From contig OY986438.1 in the NCBI GenBank assembly GCA_963920525.1, forward strand, positions 177,749,093 to 177,813,092: DNA of 64,000 nt. The letters run 5' to 3'. Below are positions 25,648-40,811 of this stretch, piece by piece (the first letter of the stretch is position 1; every line of letters starts with the position of its first letter). The notes beneath the pieces are model-generated. The model saw only the letters and a program-made list of their open reading frames with translations, did not search any database and was not told the origin of the DNA. The position numbers were made by a program, and so were the translations under genes. The DNA comes from Dichetophora obliterata (taxonomy: Eukaryota > Arthropoda > Insecta > Diptera > Sciomyzidae).

Positions 25648-28000
25648 TCTCATACTTTGCAATTTAAATGAACTCTTCGTCGAATTTAAAAAACAATACC
25701 CAAATTGCAAGGTTGGAAGATCAAAATTTATTGAACTTAGACCAAAGTGGTGCGTCATTGCCGGATCATCGGGTAGCCACTGTGTCTGTGTTTGCGTTTA
25801 TCACCAAAACGTAAAACTCATGGTTGATAGAATAAAACAAGACTATAAAGACCTACTTGAAATGCTTGTCTGTGACATAAATGGTTATAACTGTATGTTG
25901 GACAAATGCGACAAATGTCCAGGACAGGAATCCCTGTGGAGGCTGCTTAAAAACTTAGATGAAAGTGACAACCTCTCCGACAATATTATTTACAAACAGT
26001 GGACAATGACCGATCGAGCTGAAATGATAACTGTTGTTCAAGCAAAAGAAGATTTCTTTCAATCGCTTATTGAAAAACTTATTTCAATGAAGTTACATCA
26101 CTTTATCTCAAAGGTTCAAGCGCAATTTCAAAGAGAAAAGAAGGACACACTAAGCCCAAATGAATGCATTGTTCTTGCAGATTTTGCTGAAAACTTTAAT
26201 TTCATAATCCAGGATGAAATACAAAGCTACCACTGGGTTAATCGGCAAGCAACTATTCACCCATTTGTATATTATTACAAAGAACATAACAAAGTATTAA
26301 ATCAATGTTTTTGTGTTATAAGCGATCATATGGACCACAATACAGAAGCAGTTCACACTTTTCAATCCTGTTTAATAAAGCACATAAAACATACTGCACC
26401 AGCTGCTAAAAAAATAATTTACTTTTCGGATGGCGCTGCAAGTCAATACAAAAACAAAAAAAACTTCACAAATATCTGCCATCATAAAAACGATTTCGGA
26501 CTTGATGCAGAGTGGAATTTTTTTGCAACATCTCATGGTAAGAACGCATGTGATGGTGTTGGAGGAACTACGAAACGGGAAGTTGCAAAGGCCAGTCTCC
26601 AAAGGACAGAAATTGACCAAATTCTAACTCCTGAGGATATGTTTGTTTACTGTAGAGAAAACATTAAAGGAATTACATATGCATATGTTAAGGGAGAAGA
26701 AATAATCACTCGTAAGAAAATCCTCGATAATCGTTTTGAAAACTGCCAACGAATTCAAGGCACACGAAAGTTTCACCGTTTCGTTCCAATTTCGGAGACG
26801 AAAATGCGATGCTTTATAACGTCTAAGTCCGACGAATATGAGGACCATCCAGTCACAAAAGAGAAATAGGTAGGTTACTAAAATAAGTTATTTCAAACAT
26901 TTGACAATGTTTACTATTTTCTTTTCTTTCTTCTGTTATTTTCAGAGCAGTTATTCAAAATTTAATTATTGTAAAATGTATTAAACTTATTTAAATATTG
27001 TGTGCATGTCATGGCAGGTAAAAATAAGTTTTCTTTTAAATTTGACTTTGTTTTCTATTATCTTTTCTCTCTGCTTTTATTTTCAGAACAGGAATCACAA
27101 CAATTTATATATTTACAGAACATTTGCAAAAATTTATTTATGTTAAGCAAAAGAGTGTTCTATAAAAAGGATTAAATTTAATTAATTAAAATAAAAAACG
27201 CAATTGTTTTGAGATTACATTCAGTTATTAATATCAACTGTTTCATTATTTAAGTTTTATTTTGCTTGTAATTGAAAAAACATTTAAAAATATCCCAAAA
27301 AAAGACATATTATTTAAAGTGAATTTTCATGAAGTTTGAAGGGCTGTATCTTCCAAATAAAGCAAATATACAACTCGAAATTTTAACTGAATGAATTTAC
27401 TATTGTTAACCTTATTTTGAACAAATTTCAGATTTTTAAACGTGTGCCCACCTGAGATATTTGACCCCAAAGTTGACAAAATTCTCGAAATTTCAATTTT
27501 TAAGAGGCTATATTAAAAAAACTAAGTACAGTAGAAAGTTGAAATTATTTGTGAATAAACTAATTGTTATATTGCACTTATAAAAAAAAATTGAAGTCAA
27601 TTACTAATTGCTTTCTATAAAAAAAAAATTCGTAAAGATGCAAAATATAACGTTTTTACCAAAAAAGTTCGAATATTTTGTTTTATTTAAAGATACTTTT
27701 TAAGAAGCACATTTTAAATACAGTATTACAGTTCAAAATGTGTTTAATTTCATGGTTTTTGATTCATTATTCTGTATATAATACAAGCTGAGAAATGTTA
27801 GTTTCCGCAAACGCTTTCAAACGCAAAAATCGCTCTAGGTAGCAAGACACATATGGCCGCCATTTTGAAATTACAACAACAACAAATTTTTTTGTTACGG
27901 TTCTGAGATGCCAATACTTTAAGCAAAATTTGATAATTTTTTCAACTTTTTTAAAAATGGTCGAGCGACCAGCACTAGATCACTTCATTTGGATTGACTC
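25648..28000 (+). repeat. Right arm of the palindrome
   Basis: It starts at TCTCATAC (25648), where it stops pairing with the left arm at 24622, and ends at the terminal repeat. The junction lies 69 bp upstream of the ATG at 25578, so the breakpoint falls in the 5' untranslated part of the minus-strand gene and joins it to the middle of a second copy. Confidence 0.92.
25820..26869 (+). pseudogene. Truncated mirror copy of the transposase-like gene (349 codons)
   Basis: Residue-for-residue identical to positions 377-725 of the protein at 23401-25578. The open reading extends further 5' to the arm junction (about 58 more codons, including ELRPKWCVIAGSSGSHCV) but has no start or N-terminus of its own. 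It retains the D/D/E-type motifs and lacks the Cys/His and helix-turn-helix regions. If translated from the internal Met it would be a core-only protein. Confidence 0.88.
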
Positions 28001-28004
28001 TTAA

Positions 28005-29267
28005 GAGACAACAAATCACTGGTTATATCACGAATCGCTGCAAACGACAAAAGACAAAAATTAAAAAAACCTAATCACTGATTACGGTTTTGAAAATATT
28101 TGATCACCGCAGTTACCATTGATTTGTCAATCACGGTGGCTAAATCACTGGTATAAAAAAATAACTTATCTCTAGTCTGTTTGCAACTATTTTGTTGAGG
28201 ATTTTGAAACAACAGGGATTAAGAGATAAAGGCCTTTACGATTGTATACTAGTTCTTATTGTTCTTATTTTGTAAGACTGACGACAATAGTTTTAGAAAA
28301 CATAATTATTTCATCCTTAAAGCCTGTATCTTCTGGATAATAAGAGGTTGCGAATTAAAGGCTACGATATTTGGTCCAAGCCATGACTCTGGCCTTTTAG
28401 CTTAAATATAAATAAGAAAATAACTATTTCCAGAAATAAAATTAAAAAAATAAAAGTTTCTACATTTTTGATTTATTATTTTATTAACACAAATAATTTC
28501 ATAATTTTGATTTGGTGATTTGACTTCATTTCATGTTATACTTATCGGCTCATTGGCAACTACAGTTTCCATTTCCGAACTCAAGAACCATAAGTTCCAT
28601 TTTCATGAAACTCTAAATATATCTTAATTAGGCTGAAAAAGAACGTTGCATAAAATTTTAGCGAAATCTGTTCATACGACTCTGACCAAAATTTACAAAA
28701 TTCTTTAGCTATTAGCGCTTGATTTGTGATGTATGGTGTAGTAGAGTTTTTACTATAGGAGTGTAGGGTTAGTATTTCCTCTAAATGTATATATATTCTT
28801 ATAGATTCTTGTTTGGCTAATCATAATTTTTGACAAAAAAAATCTGCTTCCCTTAAATTAAGAAACTGTGGCTTCAATTCATAGGCATGGGTTTTCCTTA
28901 ATGTAGAGAATTTTTACATGATTTAACGACCTTACGTCTTGATGTCGTTGCAACGTTATCAAAACAGCTTCTTAGTTTTGAAGTCAAGTTTTTACTTGAA
29001 TAAAAGAAATGACGATATGATAAAAGTTAAATTTCCAACAATTTTATACAAGCAGAAATAATTTGAAGAAAAACTGTATTGATATCAAGTCTGCTCGCAA
29101 CATTCTACAGCGTGATTTCTTAAATTTGGAGAAACATAAGTTACAAAACTTGGATATTTTATAGAAATACACGTAAGTTTTTCTTTTTTTGTACACCACA
29201 AGTGATTTATTTTAAGGATCCTTTTCTTATATTTCTAGAAAAATGCTCTAAAATTACTTACGTAGCG
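28005..29267. other. Intron spacer
   Basis: AT-rich DNA. AAATCACTGGTAT-like motifs repeat at about 28014 and 28141. No gene recognised. Confidence 0.45.
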
Positions 29268-29415
29268 AACGACTCTTAATGAAGCGAATTAAGCGACGAT
29301 TGTTAAACAACCGCGATGGTCGAATGGACCATGCACTTACACTCACGAGGCCGAGGTTCAAGTCTCCGGATAATGGTCATTATTCAATTTAATTTAATGT
29401 TAATAATAATAATGT
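29268..29415 (+). repeat. tRNA-like dispersed repeat, copy 1 (SINE-like)
   Basis: It contains a pol III A-box-like TGGTCGAATGG (29317-29327) and a B-box-like GGTTCAAGTCT (29355-29365) with tRNA-like spacing. A second copy at 38935-39080 shares this core and flanking sequence on both sides, beyond what a tRNA alone would share. No proper cloverleaf closes, so I call it a tRNA-derived repeat and not a functional tRNA. Confidence 0.6.
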
Positions 29416-29654
29416 TTGCAGTTTTCCTCAATATAAAAATCATAATTCTCAAAGTATGCTGTTTAAAATCTAAAAATAGGGTTTTTTTTTTGCAAAAATT
29501 ACAAAATTTTTCCAGGAATTTGATGAAAAATTTCTTATTTTCAGAGAAAATTTTTCTTTTTTATAGCCGATGATTAATAATAGGTAGAAAATGTCTTATT
29601 TTCAGAGATGACGATGTCACTTTTTAATTGCTTTAATGCTAATATATTATCTCT

Positions 29655-29900
29655 TTATACATTCTGGAGAATAGAGAAAAATTTCTCTGTAACCTGCTCA
29701 ATCATCTCTGCATCTGAGTCTTTATCATCGATCTTATCGTCATCGTAGCTTCCGTGAAGCTCAACTAAGTTCTCCACCAATTCTTCGTCTGATGCTGGTT
29801 TATTTGAAACCCAATCGACATCATCAACGTCATTTTTGCAATTACTGCCATCCTCGCTTTCGCTGGCTAGAATTTCTTCTAAAAAATTTAAATTGACTTT
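29655..29900 (-). other. Possible TE exon, acidic peptide (about 76 codons to a stop)
   Basis: On the minus strand an acceptor-like TTTTTTAG is followed by EEILASESEDGSNCKNDVDD, VDWVSNKPASDEELVENLVE, then LHGSYDDDKIDDKDSDAEMI EQVTEK and a stop at 29655-29657. The strongly acidic, non-repetitive composition and clean frame look coding. I recognise no domain and no start codon. It may belong with the acidic stretch at 31960-32101. Confidence 0.35.
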
Positions 29901-29981
29901 CGCAATTATATATTAGAGTTTATCGACTTGTGTAGGAAAAATCTGACCCCAAATTCCAGTACCAAAATTAAATAGTCAGTA

Positions 29982-31562
29982 CACTCAGAAAAATACACCT
30001 ATCTTTTTGTGATAAAAAATTTCTCTATTTTCGATAATAGAAATTTTCTTTATTTCAAGTAAAATTTACTTCAATTATAATAAATTTTCACATATTCGAA
30101 GAAATATTTCCTTTCTTGTGGGAAATGAAAATATTTCGTGTCTCTAATAATGATAAGTATTTTTTTCTTACTGAAAAAATCTCATTTATAGAGAAAAATT
30201 TATACAAAATGAAAAATGTTTTCTATTGTTGACAAATAATTCACTTTGCGAAATATTTTCTTCAATAACAACAAATCTTTTCTCAAAAATTAAAAAGGCT
30301 TCTTCTCAAAAGTCGATATATTTTTCTTATATTTAATGAGGTAAGAAAAAAATAGAAAGCGTGAGAGTAATTGATTAATGTTGTGAAAAGCAAGTGTTGC
30401 ATATTCTGCATATTATGACGATTGTTCCTTCGAAATGTTTTTATTTTACTTAACATAGCTACACAGAGTGATGTTGTTTATTACTACTGTTTCTTTGGAT
30501 GTATTTACAAAATTGTTTTTCAGAATAAATTTCTGGAATATTTATAAAGAGTCCCGAAAAACAATGCCACAACAATAATTCTACCTCTTAACACATTTTA
30601 AGTGCGTGAAGATAAATTCGTCAATCCAAAGGCATATAATTGGACAGATGATGAAACCACCTTTATAACGATATATAGCTTATAAGCGCACGATTAAGAC
30701 GTTTGCCATAAATATTTTCTAAAAAGTAGTGAAACTGGCGTTCATGGTACTAAGTTTCAATGAAAAATTCTCAAAATCTGATCGAAGAATGTTTTTGAAA
30801 TGCATATAATTGGACCTTTATAACGATATATATATAGCTTATAAGCGCACGATTAAGACGTTTGCCATAAATATTTTTTAAAAAATAGTGAAACTGGCGT
30901 TCATGGTACTAAGTTTCAATGAAAAAATTCTCAAAATCTGATTGCAGAATGTTTTTGAAATGCATATAATTAAACAGGTGATGAAACTACCTTTATAACG
31001 ATATATAGCTTATAAGCGCACGATTAAGACTTTAACCATAAATATTTTTTAAAATGTAGTGAAACCGGCGTTCATGGTACTAAATGCAAAAATTTTCAAA
31101 ATCTGATTGAAGAATGTTTTAGAAATGCATATAATTGGACAGGTGATGAAACTACCTTTATAACGATATATAGCTTATAAGCGCATGATTAAGACTTTTG
31201 CCATGAATATTTTTTAAAAAGTAGTGAATCTGGCGTTCATGGTACTAAGGTACTAAGGTAGAACTTTACGTAGAACTGTAGAACGTTGCGTAGAAAAAAA
31301 TGTGTTGTATCAATGTTAAGAAAATATATCTTTCTTTTAAAGAAAGTTTTATTTTTTGTGAGAAACTATAAACGCAACTTAAAGAAAACATTTATTAAAA
31401 TGAAATAAATATTTTTCATTTTCATGGAAGCTTTTTGTCATTTTTAGGGGAATTTTTGGGATTAAATTAAGAGAAAAGCATTCTCTGGAGCAAAGTCAAT
31501 ACCATTTTTCACCTAATATAATGCCTTTTTTCTCATATTCCGATAAAGTTTTTTTCTGAGTG
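29982..31562. mobile_element. TA-flanked non-autonomous element, 1581 bp
   Basis: Ends CACTCAGAAAAA (29982) and TTTTTCTGAGTG (ending 31562), each bordered by TA (29980-29981, 31563-31564), the Tc1/mariner-type target. The subterminal sequence is T-rich with many TTTTCTC motifs. There is no transposase; it carries a tandem array at 30632-31250. It interrupts the left arm of a larger inverted repeat, so it is younger than that repeat. Confidence 0.75.
30632..31250. repeat. Tandem array, 4 units of about 160-170 bp
   Basis: Units start at GCATATAATT at 30632, 30802, 30962 and 31127. Each contains TTTATAACGATATATAGCTT, AAGCGCACGATTAAGAC and GGCGTTCATGGTACTAAG. The second lacks about 10 bp after the start. 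No reading frame is maintained. Confidence 0.9.
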
Positions 31563-31959
31563 TATATAAAAAATTCTCTCGGTTGCTATACTTTTTTGTT
31601 CTGAATCAATTTTGGCGTCCCCAAAATTGCATTTTAGTGCATTTTTGTTCTAATAGTTGATTAAAAAAAAAATCAAGCTTATCAATTAATTCCTTTGATA
31701 TAAAAACACAGAAAAGCAAATTTTTATCCCATTTGATAAAAGCTCTAACGAGATTCGACGGTTTTTTCCTACTTGTTATATAATTTAATTATAATTTTTT
31801 GTTTTTTATATGAACGCTTTTTAGGGTAAAAGTAAAGTTGATTTTAGAACTGTTAGAAATAAAGAGAATAATTTTTTTAGATCCTGTAAAGGACTAAAAA
31901 TGGCTATTTTTTCTAATTTCAACCTTTTTTATTGGCGCTCCAAAATATAAAACATTATT

Positions 31960-32101
31960 TCTTTTCTTCGTTCTGCAGAAGTAGCAGCCACTGGTGCCTC
32001 CGTGAAGAGCTAACATGCTTCTCAGTGTCCTGAAAGTGGGAAGGTACCTCTTGAATTTCGACATCGTCCATCATGTCACTAGAAATGTCCTTTACAGGAT
32101 C
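31960..32101 (-). other. Possible second acidic TE exon
   Basis: On the minus strand an acceptor-like TTTTTTGTTTAG (near 32102-32113) leads into DPVKDISSDMMDDVEIQEVP, SHFQDTEKHVSSSRRHQW. The composition is coding-like, with no stop for about 45 codons. The family is not recognised, so confidence is low. Confidence 0.3.
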
Positions 32102-32710
32102 TAAACAAAAAATACTTCTTATTTTGTTAACACTAAAAGTTCTTAAACAAACTTTTCTTTTGAATTAAACAAAAAGAAACTCAACAGAGTACAAAACCCA
32201 GTACAAAAGTTGCTCAAAACTGCACAAAAATGCAACTCGGGGACGCCAAAATTGGTTTAGACCAAAAATTTTTCAAACTTGTTATATTTTATTTCGTTTT
32301 AGTACCGGATTTGGGGGTCAGCTTTTCGATACACTTTATTATATCATTTGTTTTATACAATCTATATATAAGACATGATATATAGACACGATACACACCG
32401 GGTTTTATCGATTTTGCTACACCTGTTATACTGAATACAGCTACCGCTACAAGGTCTTAGATTATTACTATAAAAATTAATAGGCAAAACCGTTAACGTC
32501 AAATTACATACACATAGATGTTGAAAGTAAACCTGTGTTGTTTAACATTACTGTGCCGCTCCTCAGGCTCAAGCAAAAGTACTGGCGTACGAGTTGAGGA
32601 ATTCCTGATAGGACTTCAAGAACTAGTAGCTTCAAAATATTTTGCTAACGTTTTGGTTTTTTCTTATTATATTTGTAACTTTTAGAATGACACTTGTGTA
32701 ACTACTCTCA

Positions 32711-32812
32711 ACACGGTCGAAAATTTGGGTTTAAATTTAAAACCTTTTTGGGTTTGGATTAACATAGAAACCCTCAAGGATTTTAAATTTAATCCCAAAT
32801 TTTCGACCGTGT
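32711..32812. repeat. 102-bp hairpin repeat, copy 1
   Basis: Self-complementary ends ACACGGTCGAAAATTTGGG and its inverse ending 32812. The loop contains AACATAGAAACCCTCAAGG. It looks like a tiny palindromic MITE. Confidence 0.8.
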
Positions 32813-32893
32813 GTGCAACAACAATTGTACTGACGGTAAAGTGACCGCAAATATCGTTTGAATTGACCTACGAGATTTTTTTGTGTGTACTTT

Positions 32894-33005
32894 ACAAGGT
32901 CAAAAATTTGGGTTTAAATTCAAATTTAATTTAAAACCTTGAGGGTTTCTATATTTATCCAAACCCAAATAGGTATTAAATTTAAAACCAAATTTTCGAC
33001 CGCGT
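32894..33005. repeat. 112-bp hairpin repeat, copy 2 with inverted loop
   Basis: Ends ACAAGGTCAAAAATTTGGG and its inverse (CCAAATTTTCGACCGCGT). The loop CCTTGAGGGTTTCTATATTT is the reverse complement of the copy 1 loop, so this is copy 1 in the opposite orientation. Confidence 0.8.
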
Positions 33006-36931
<3,926 letters not shown>

Positions 36932-37441
36932 CCTATTTTCTACCGAGCTCCTTATTTTTTGGAGAAAAAGTATCAAACTTTTAAATATCAATCGTGGTCT
37001 AAAAATAAGTTACAAATGCTCAGATTACTCATTGAGTTGAAATTTTTTCCGTTATGAGAAAAAATTTAGCGGTTGTTTTTCCGACCAGCAGCGTAAAAGG
37101 TGATCAAATATGGTAAAAAAAATCCTCCAATAACCTTCAATTATTGTATAAAAAATTTTCATTTTTTTAGTATTTTGTCATCATTACATTTGCATTAAAT
37201 ATTTTCTAAAAAATTTTCTCATACAGCCAATAAAGGTCCAAAAATCATGATTTTTCTTTCCAGCCCCGAACGACTTAGTTTAAAAATCTTGAACAATTTT
37301 TCAAGAGACCCTGAAAGTATAACATTCAGACTTTTTTTTTTTTAAAAAGTGATCAAATTTCATGTATAGAAGCGGAGATATGAGCGTTAGTATGATGGGT
37401 TCTTTCACTGGTCGGATAAACGACCAGCGGTAGAAAATGGG
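36932..37441. mobile_element. TTAA-flanked MITE, 510 bp
   Basis: TTAA at 36928-36931 and 37442-37445. Terminal repeats CCTATTTTCTACCG and CGGTAGAAAATGGG. A second inverted pair near the ends involves GACCAGC. No coding capacity. The CC terminus and TTAA target suggest piggyBac-type mobilisation. Confidence 0.78.
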
Positions 37442-37533
37442 TTAAGTACAACACAGCATTAAAATTTTCCAATATGAGTTTATTAGATCATAATATATTA
37501 AATTCAAGAAAAGTGATACAATTTTAAACTTAA

Positions 37534-37921
37534 CCCTTTCAATGGCTAGGCAAAACTAAGAACAAAATAATTTTTTTGAGTTAATATTCCTATTACTTAG
37601 GTCATAAAATGATGAAAAATCATAAGTTTTGCAAGCTTTTACAAAGAAAAAATTGTATTGCTCCTCTTTGGTATAATATTTTTTTAATTCTTTGAAGGTT
37701 TTTCAACCCTTTAAATATTTGGTTTTAACACCCTATTAATATTATCTTCACAAAATCGAAAATATAACTGAATTTAATATTTCCCCAAATTTATTTTTAT
37801 CATGTTGCTTCATCTTTTTTTTTTATAGAAACAAACAATTTCATTTAAAAAAAGCGTTGCAAAATAAAATAAAATGTACTTTCTGACGTGTCCAATATAT
37901 TGGGCAAATCCACTGAAAGGG
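37534..37921. mobile_element. TTAA-flanked MITE, 388 bp
   Basis: TTAA at 37530-37533 and 37922-37925. Terminal repeats CCCTTTCAATGG and CCACTGAAAGGG. It lies only 89 bp after the previous TTAA element but has a different terminal sequence. No coding capacity. Confidence 0.8.
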
Positions 37922-37925
37922 TTAA

Positions 37926-38934
37926 GTATGAATTAACAACTTCAACTAACATGCTACCGTTGCTTGTAGAGAATAGGACTTCCATCGAATGATCAAGTGG
38001 TCGCAGGTACCAATCTTGATTTCGGTCGGGAATATTTTTAAAAATTTAGAAAAAGCTTCACTGTAACAAGTAACTTCAATTGCTTTCAAAATATTTAAAG
38101 ATAAAAACAAGTTCAAATTTCAATCAGAATTCTCGATACTTCAACTCTTAAATTTACATTCCATGAGATATTTTTTGCAGCAAAGTACTGCAATTGAAAA
38201 ATTGTTTGTAAAATTCATTGGGAAATGTTTTCTCATCCTCATTTCTTTGTTTAATTTATAAAATGCTTATTAAATTTATCAAATTTTTGATTCCCTTAAT
38301 AAAGTTGAAAGCGATTTTTCTACAGAGTCATTTAATATGATGAGTTGCTTGACTTTGTATTTAAAATGCTTACAAATATAAAATTAATTTTTTTAAATAC
38401 CTATTCAGTTCTGCCCATTATAATAAATAACATTATTTACGTATAGGTAAAAGAGATGAAAAAGTTTTATTGTCTTTGTATGACAATTGTGTTTAAATTG
38501 AAAGCTTACATTAAAAAAAGTATTTTTCAAGTTTCAAGTCCCTTTTAACCCCTTTTAGCTTTTAACTTTTTATGCTTCAAAAATAACAAAATTCATAAAA
38601 TTAAACAGATTCCCCATTATAAACGGAGATAATTATTTTGCTTGAATCAAGAAAATGCTTTGCTTAAAAGCGAATCAAACACGGTGTGAATTTTGAAAAA
38701 GATTGCTAGATTGAAATCACTTCTCACATATTTAGGAAAAAGTGAAAGTATATAAAATATTATAAGCTGATAGCAAATTTATACTAAACTCAAGCAAATA
38801 TTTGCTAAGTTATTATAAACTCAAAAAGCAAATTTTTACTGAACTCAAGCCAATGTTTGCTAAGTTATTATAAACTCAAAGAGAACATTTTTACTAAATT
38901 GAAGCAATTTCTTTCAAACACACGACCACACGTT
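37926..38934. other. Intron spacer
   Basis: AT-rich DNA with a short tandem of about 60-70 bp around 38765-38900 (TTTTACTAAACTCAAGCAA-like, three copies). No gene recognised. Confidence 0.5.
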
Positions 38935-39080
38935 TATTTTTAATGAAGGAAATAAGGCGACGATTATTTAACAACTGCGATGGTCGAATGGATAAGCCCA
39001 TGCACTTACACTCACGCGGCCGAGGTTCAAGTCTCCAGATAATGATCATTTTTAAATTGTTTTTAATGTTAGTAATTGAA
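38935..39080 (+). repeat. tRNA-like dispersed repeat, copy 2 (SINE-like)
   Basis: Same unit as 29268-29415. A-box-like TGGTCGAATGG (38981-38991) is followed by ATAAGC, and B-box-like GGTTCAAGTCT is at 39024-39034. It is closer to a tRNA than copy 1 in the D-arm, but the acceptor stem does not close. Confidence 0.62.
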
Positions 39081-40457
39081 GACATGAGTGGATGAATGTG
39101 ATAAGTCGCCTTTTCGGAGTTTCGCTATTCTAGGCATGAATGAAGATGCAATGTACATACAAACAATTGTAAAACTTAACCCTAGGATGTGCGACTGGTC
39201 TTTTCGAGTCCCATTTTAACTTTGAAAAGTCGTAAATTTTTTTCCTTTGCACTGAGCGCCGAAATATTTTATGTCAACTTATTTAATTAATTAATTAATA
39301 TATTAAATAAACAGTAATTTTAATTGCATTCCTGCATGAATTCGTTTCTATACCTTGCAAAACATGCAAATTTTGTTAATACATTCTCTAACCCACTCCA
39401 ACCACAAATAGTTACACAAAAAATGTTTAGAAACGGGGAGAAAAAGTCAAGTAACGGTCTTAACAGCTGTAGAATCTATATTTTAAGTTGTATTGATTTT
39501 TTACATATTCTTAAATAGTTGTACAACAATAATCATTAAAAAATTCGATTTTTAAAAATTTGTTTACCTAAAAGCTCCCTCAAATTAAATATAATATATA
39601 AAATTATATATGTAAAAGTATTAAAATCTATGCAATGTCAATAAATTTAAAACTTGTTATACCAATAATATCACAATTAAGTTTAAAAAGTATTAATTAA
39701 TTTTATTTTTTTTTAAATATTTGAACCATAAGTAACAAATTTCTCAGGAAATAATATATAATAATTTTAAAAGAAAAACCAATAGAAACCGTATAAAATA
39801 AATGAAAAAGTTATTAACAATTAACTTAAAATCTAAAATTTAAGTACTCTTTTTCTCTTTTAATCAAAGCTTCTGTTTTCATAAAGTTGCAATTTCATTG
39901 ACAGTTGAAAATTAGCTGTCAAAAGTCGTATGGAAAACTTTTTGCAGAAACCTAATAACTGAGTATGCGCGACAAAATCGTCAACAAAATTTGCACTGTT
40001 AATTGTGCATATCCGAAGACAGTTTTTTTTTCTATTGTAATTTTAACTGTCTTCAAAAACAATCATTTAAGGTTTTCTTTAAATAATTTTATTTATATAA
40101 ATTTATGGTTCTAATTTGTAATAAATAAAACATAATAAGCTAGATAATTTAAAATAGTAAGGGTATTCACCTAGAAGCACAAGTACAAACTGGATTCATA
40201 TACTGTGCAAACTGGATTTTTCTACCTTCGCAAATTAGCTGTCGAAAATCGTATGAAAACTTTTTGCACAATCCTAATAACTAAATATATGCGACAAAAT
40301 CGTCAACAAAATTTGCGCTTTTAAATGTGCTTTTAAGGAAATATTGTATTTAACCTAATTTTCTTTATTAAAGTGAAGTTTGTATAATAAACTTTTACTG
40401 CCTATTAAATTCTTTTTGTGTATCCATCTTATCTTTGAACTAAATATTTGAACTTCA
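39081..40457. other. Intron spacer
   Basis: AT-rich DNA. TTAACCCTAGG at 39177 resembles a piggyBac-type end but no partner was found. A block around GACAAAATCGTCAACAAAATTTGC occurs twice (39971, 40282), with related flanks. No gene recognised. Confidence 0.5.
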
Positions 40458-40808
40458 AAGGGTTTACACATTAGCGAACTTGTTCGTCGAATAAAAAAGC
40501 GAGCCGAACCTGTTGGAAAAATCTAGCGTTCAAATTGAACAAGCATGTTCGTCGAGCATGCGATTTTTCTAATTTTTCGCCATCATTTTGCTATAGATAT
40601 TGATAACGCAGCAACATAACAATAAAGAATTTCATTTTCGCTACAGATTTTCATTAAGTATGACGCTTACGTTCAAATTATAGAACTCGAAAAAATTTTG
40701 CCAACAATCCAACAGGTTCGACGAACTGTCGAATTAGCTTTTTAACTAGCGAACTGGCTCGAACATGGCCGCTGCTTGACGAACCTGCTCGCTCATGTGT
40801 AAGCCCTT
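40458..40808. mobile_element. TIR element (MITE), 351 bp, Harbinger-like
   Basis: Terminal repeats of about 30 bp: AAGGGTTTACACATTAGCGA at the left, and at the right the complement of AAGGGCTTACACATGAGCGA, both followed by GTTCGTC-like sequence. TCA flanks both ends (40455-40457, 40809-40811), a 3-bp target as in PIF/Harbinger elements. TCGAAC-type motifs recur inside. No coding capacity. Confidence 0.8.
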
Positions 40809-40811
40809 TCA

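Larger units (their letters stand above)
22261..28000. mobile_element. 5.74-kb palindromic DNA transposon flanked by TTAA
   Basis: Two inverted arms, 22261-24622 and 25648-28000, enclose a 1025-bp centre. Paired positions sum to 50270 across the coding part, meaning no indel. Only a small block near the ends differs (14 bases at about 22287 against 5 at about 27970, shifting the sum to 50261). Both outer ends read GAGTCAATCCAAATGAAGTG inward, and both are flanked by TTAA (22257-22260, 28001-28004). The minus-strand arm plus centre holds a full gene; the plus-strand arm holds its 3' half. Both ends are therefore the same (3') end of the parent element, and the parent's own 5' end is absent. 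TTAA targeting is known for piggyBac and Kolobok elements. Confidence 0.9.
29941..32330. repeat. Interrupted inverted repeat (large foldback) around the TA element
   Basis: The left arm (29941-29981 plus 31563-31655, split by the element below) reads CTGACCCCAAATTCCAGTAC...TTTTGGCGTCCCCAAAATTG. It is inverted at about 32205-32330 (GGGGACGCCAAAATTGG...AGTACCGGATTTGGGGGTCA). A smaller inverted pair (ATCCTGTAAAGGAC, at 31880 and 32091) lies inside. Confidence 0.7.

Noticed and set aside
29313..29372. Functional tRNA gene
   Set aside because: A- and B-box-like motifs are present but the acceptor and anticodon stems do not pair, and a second copy shares the flanks.
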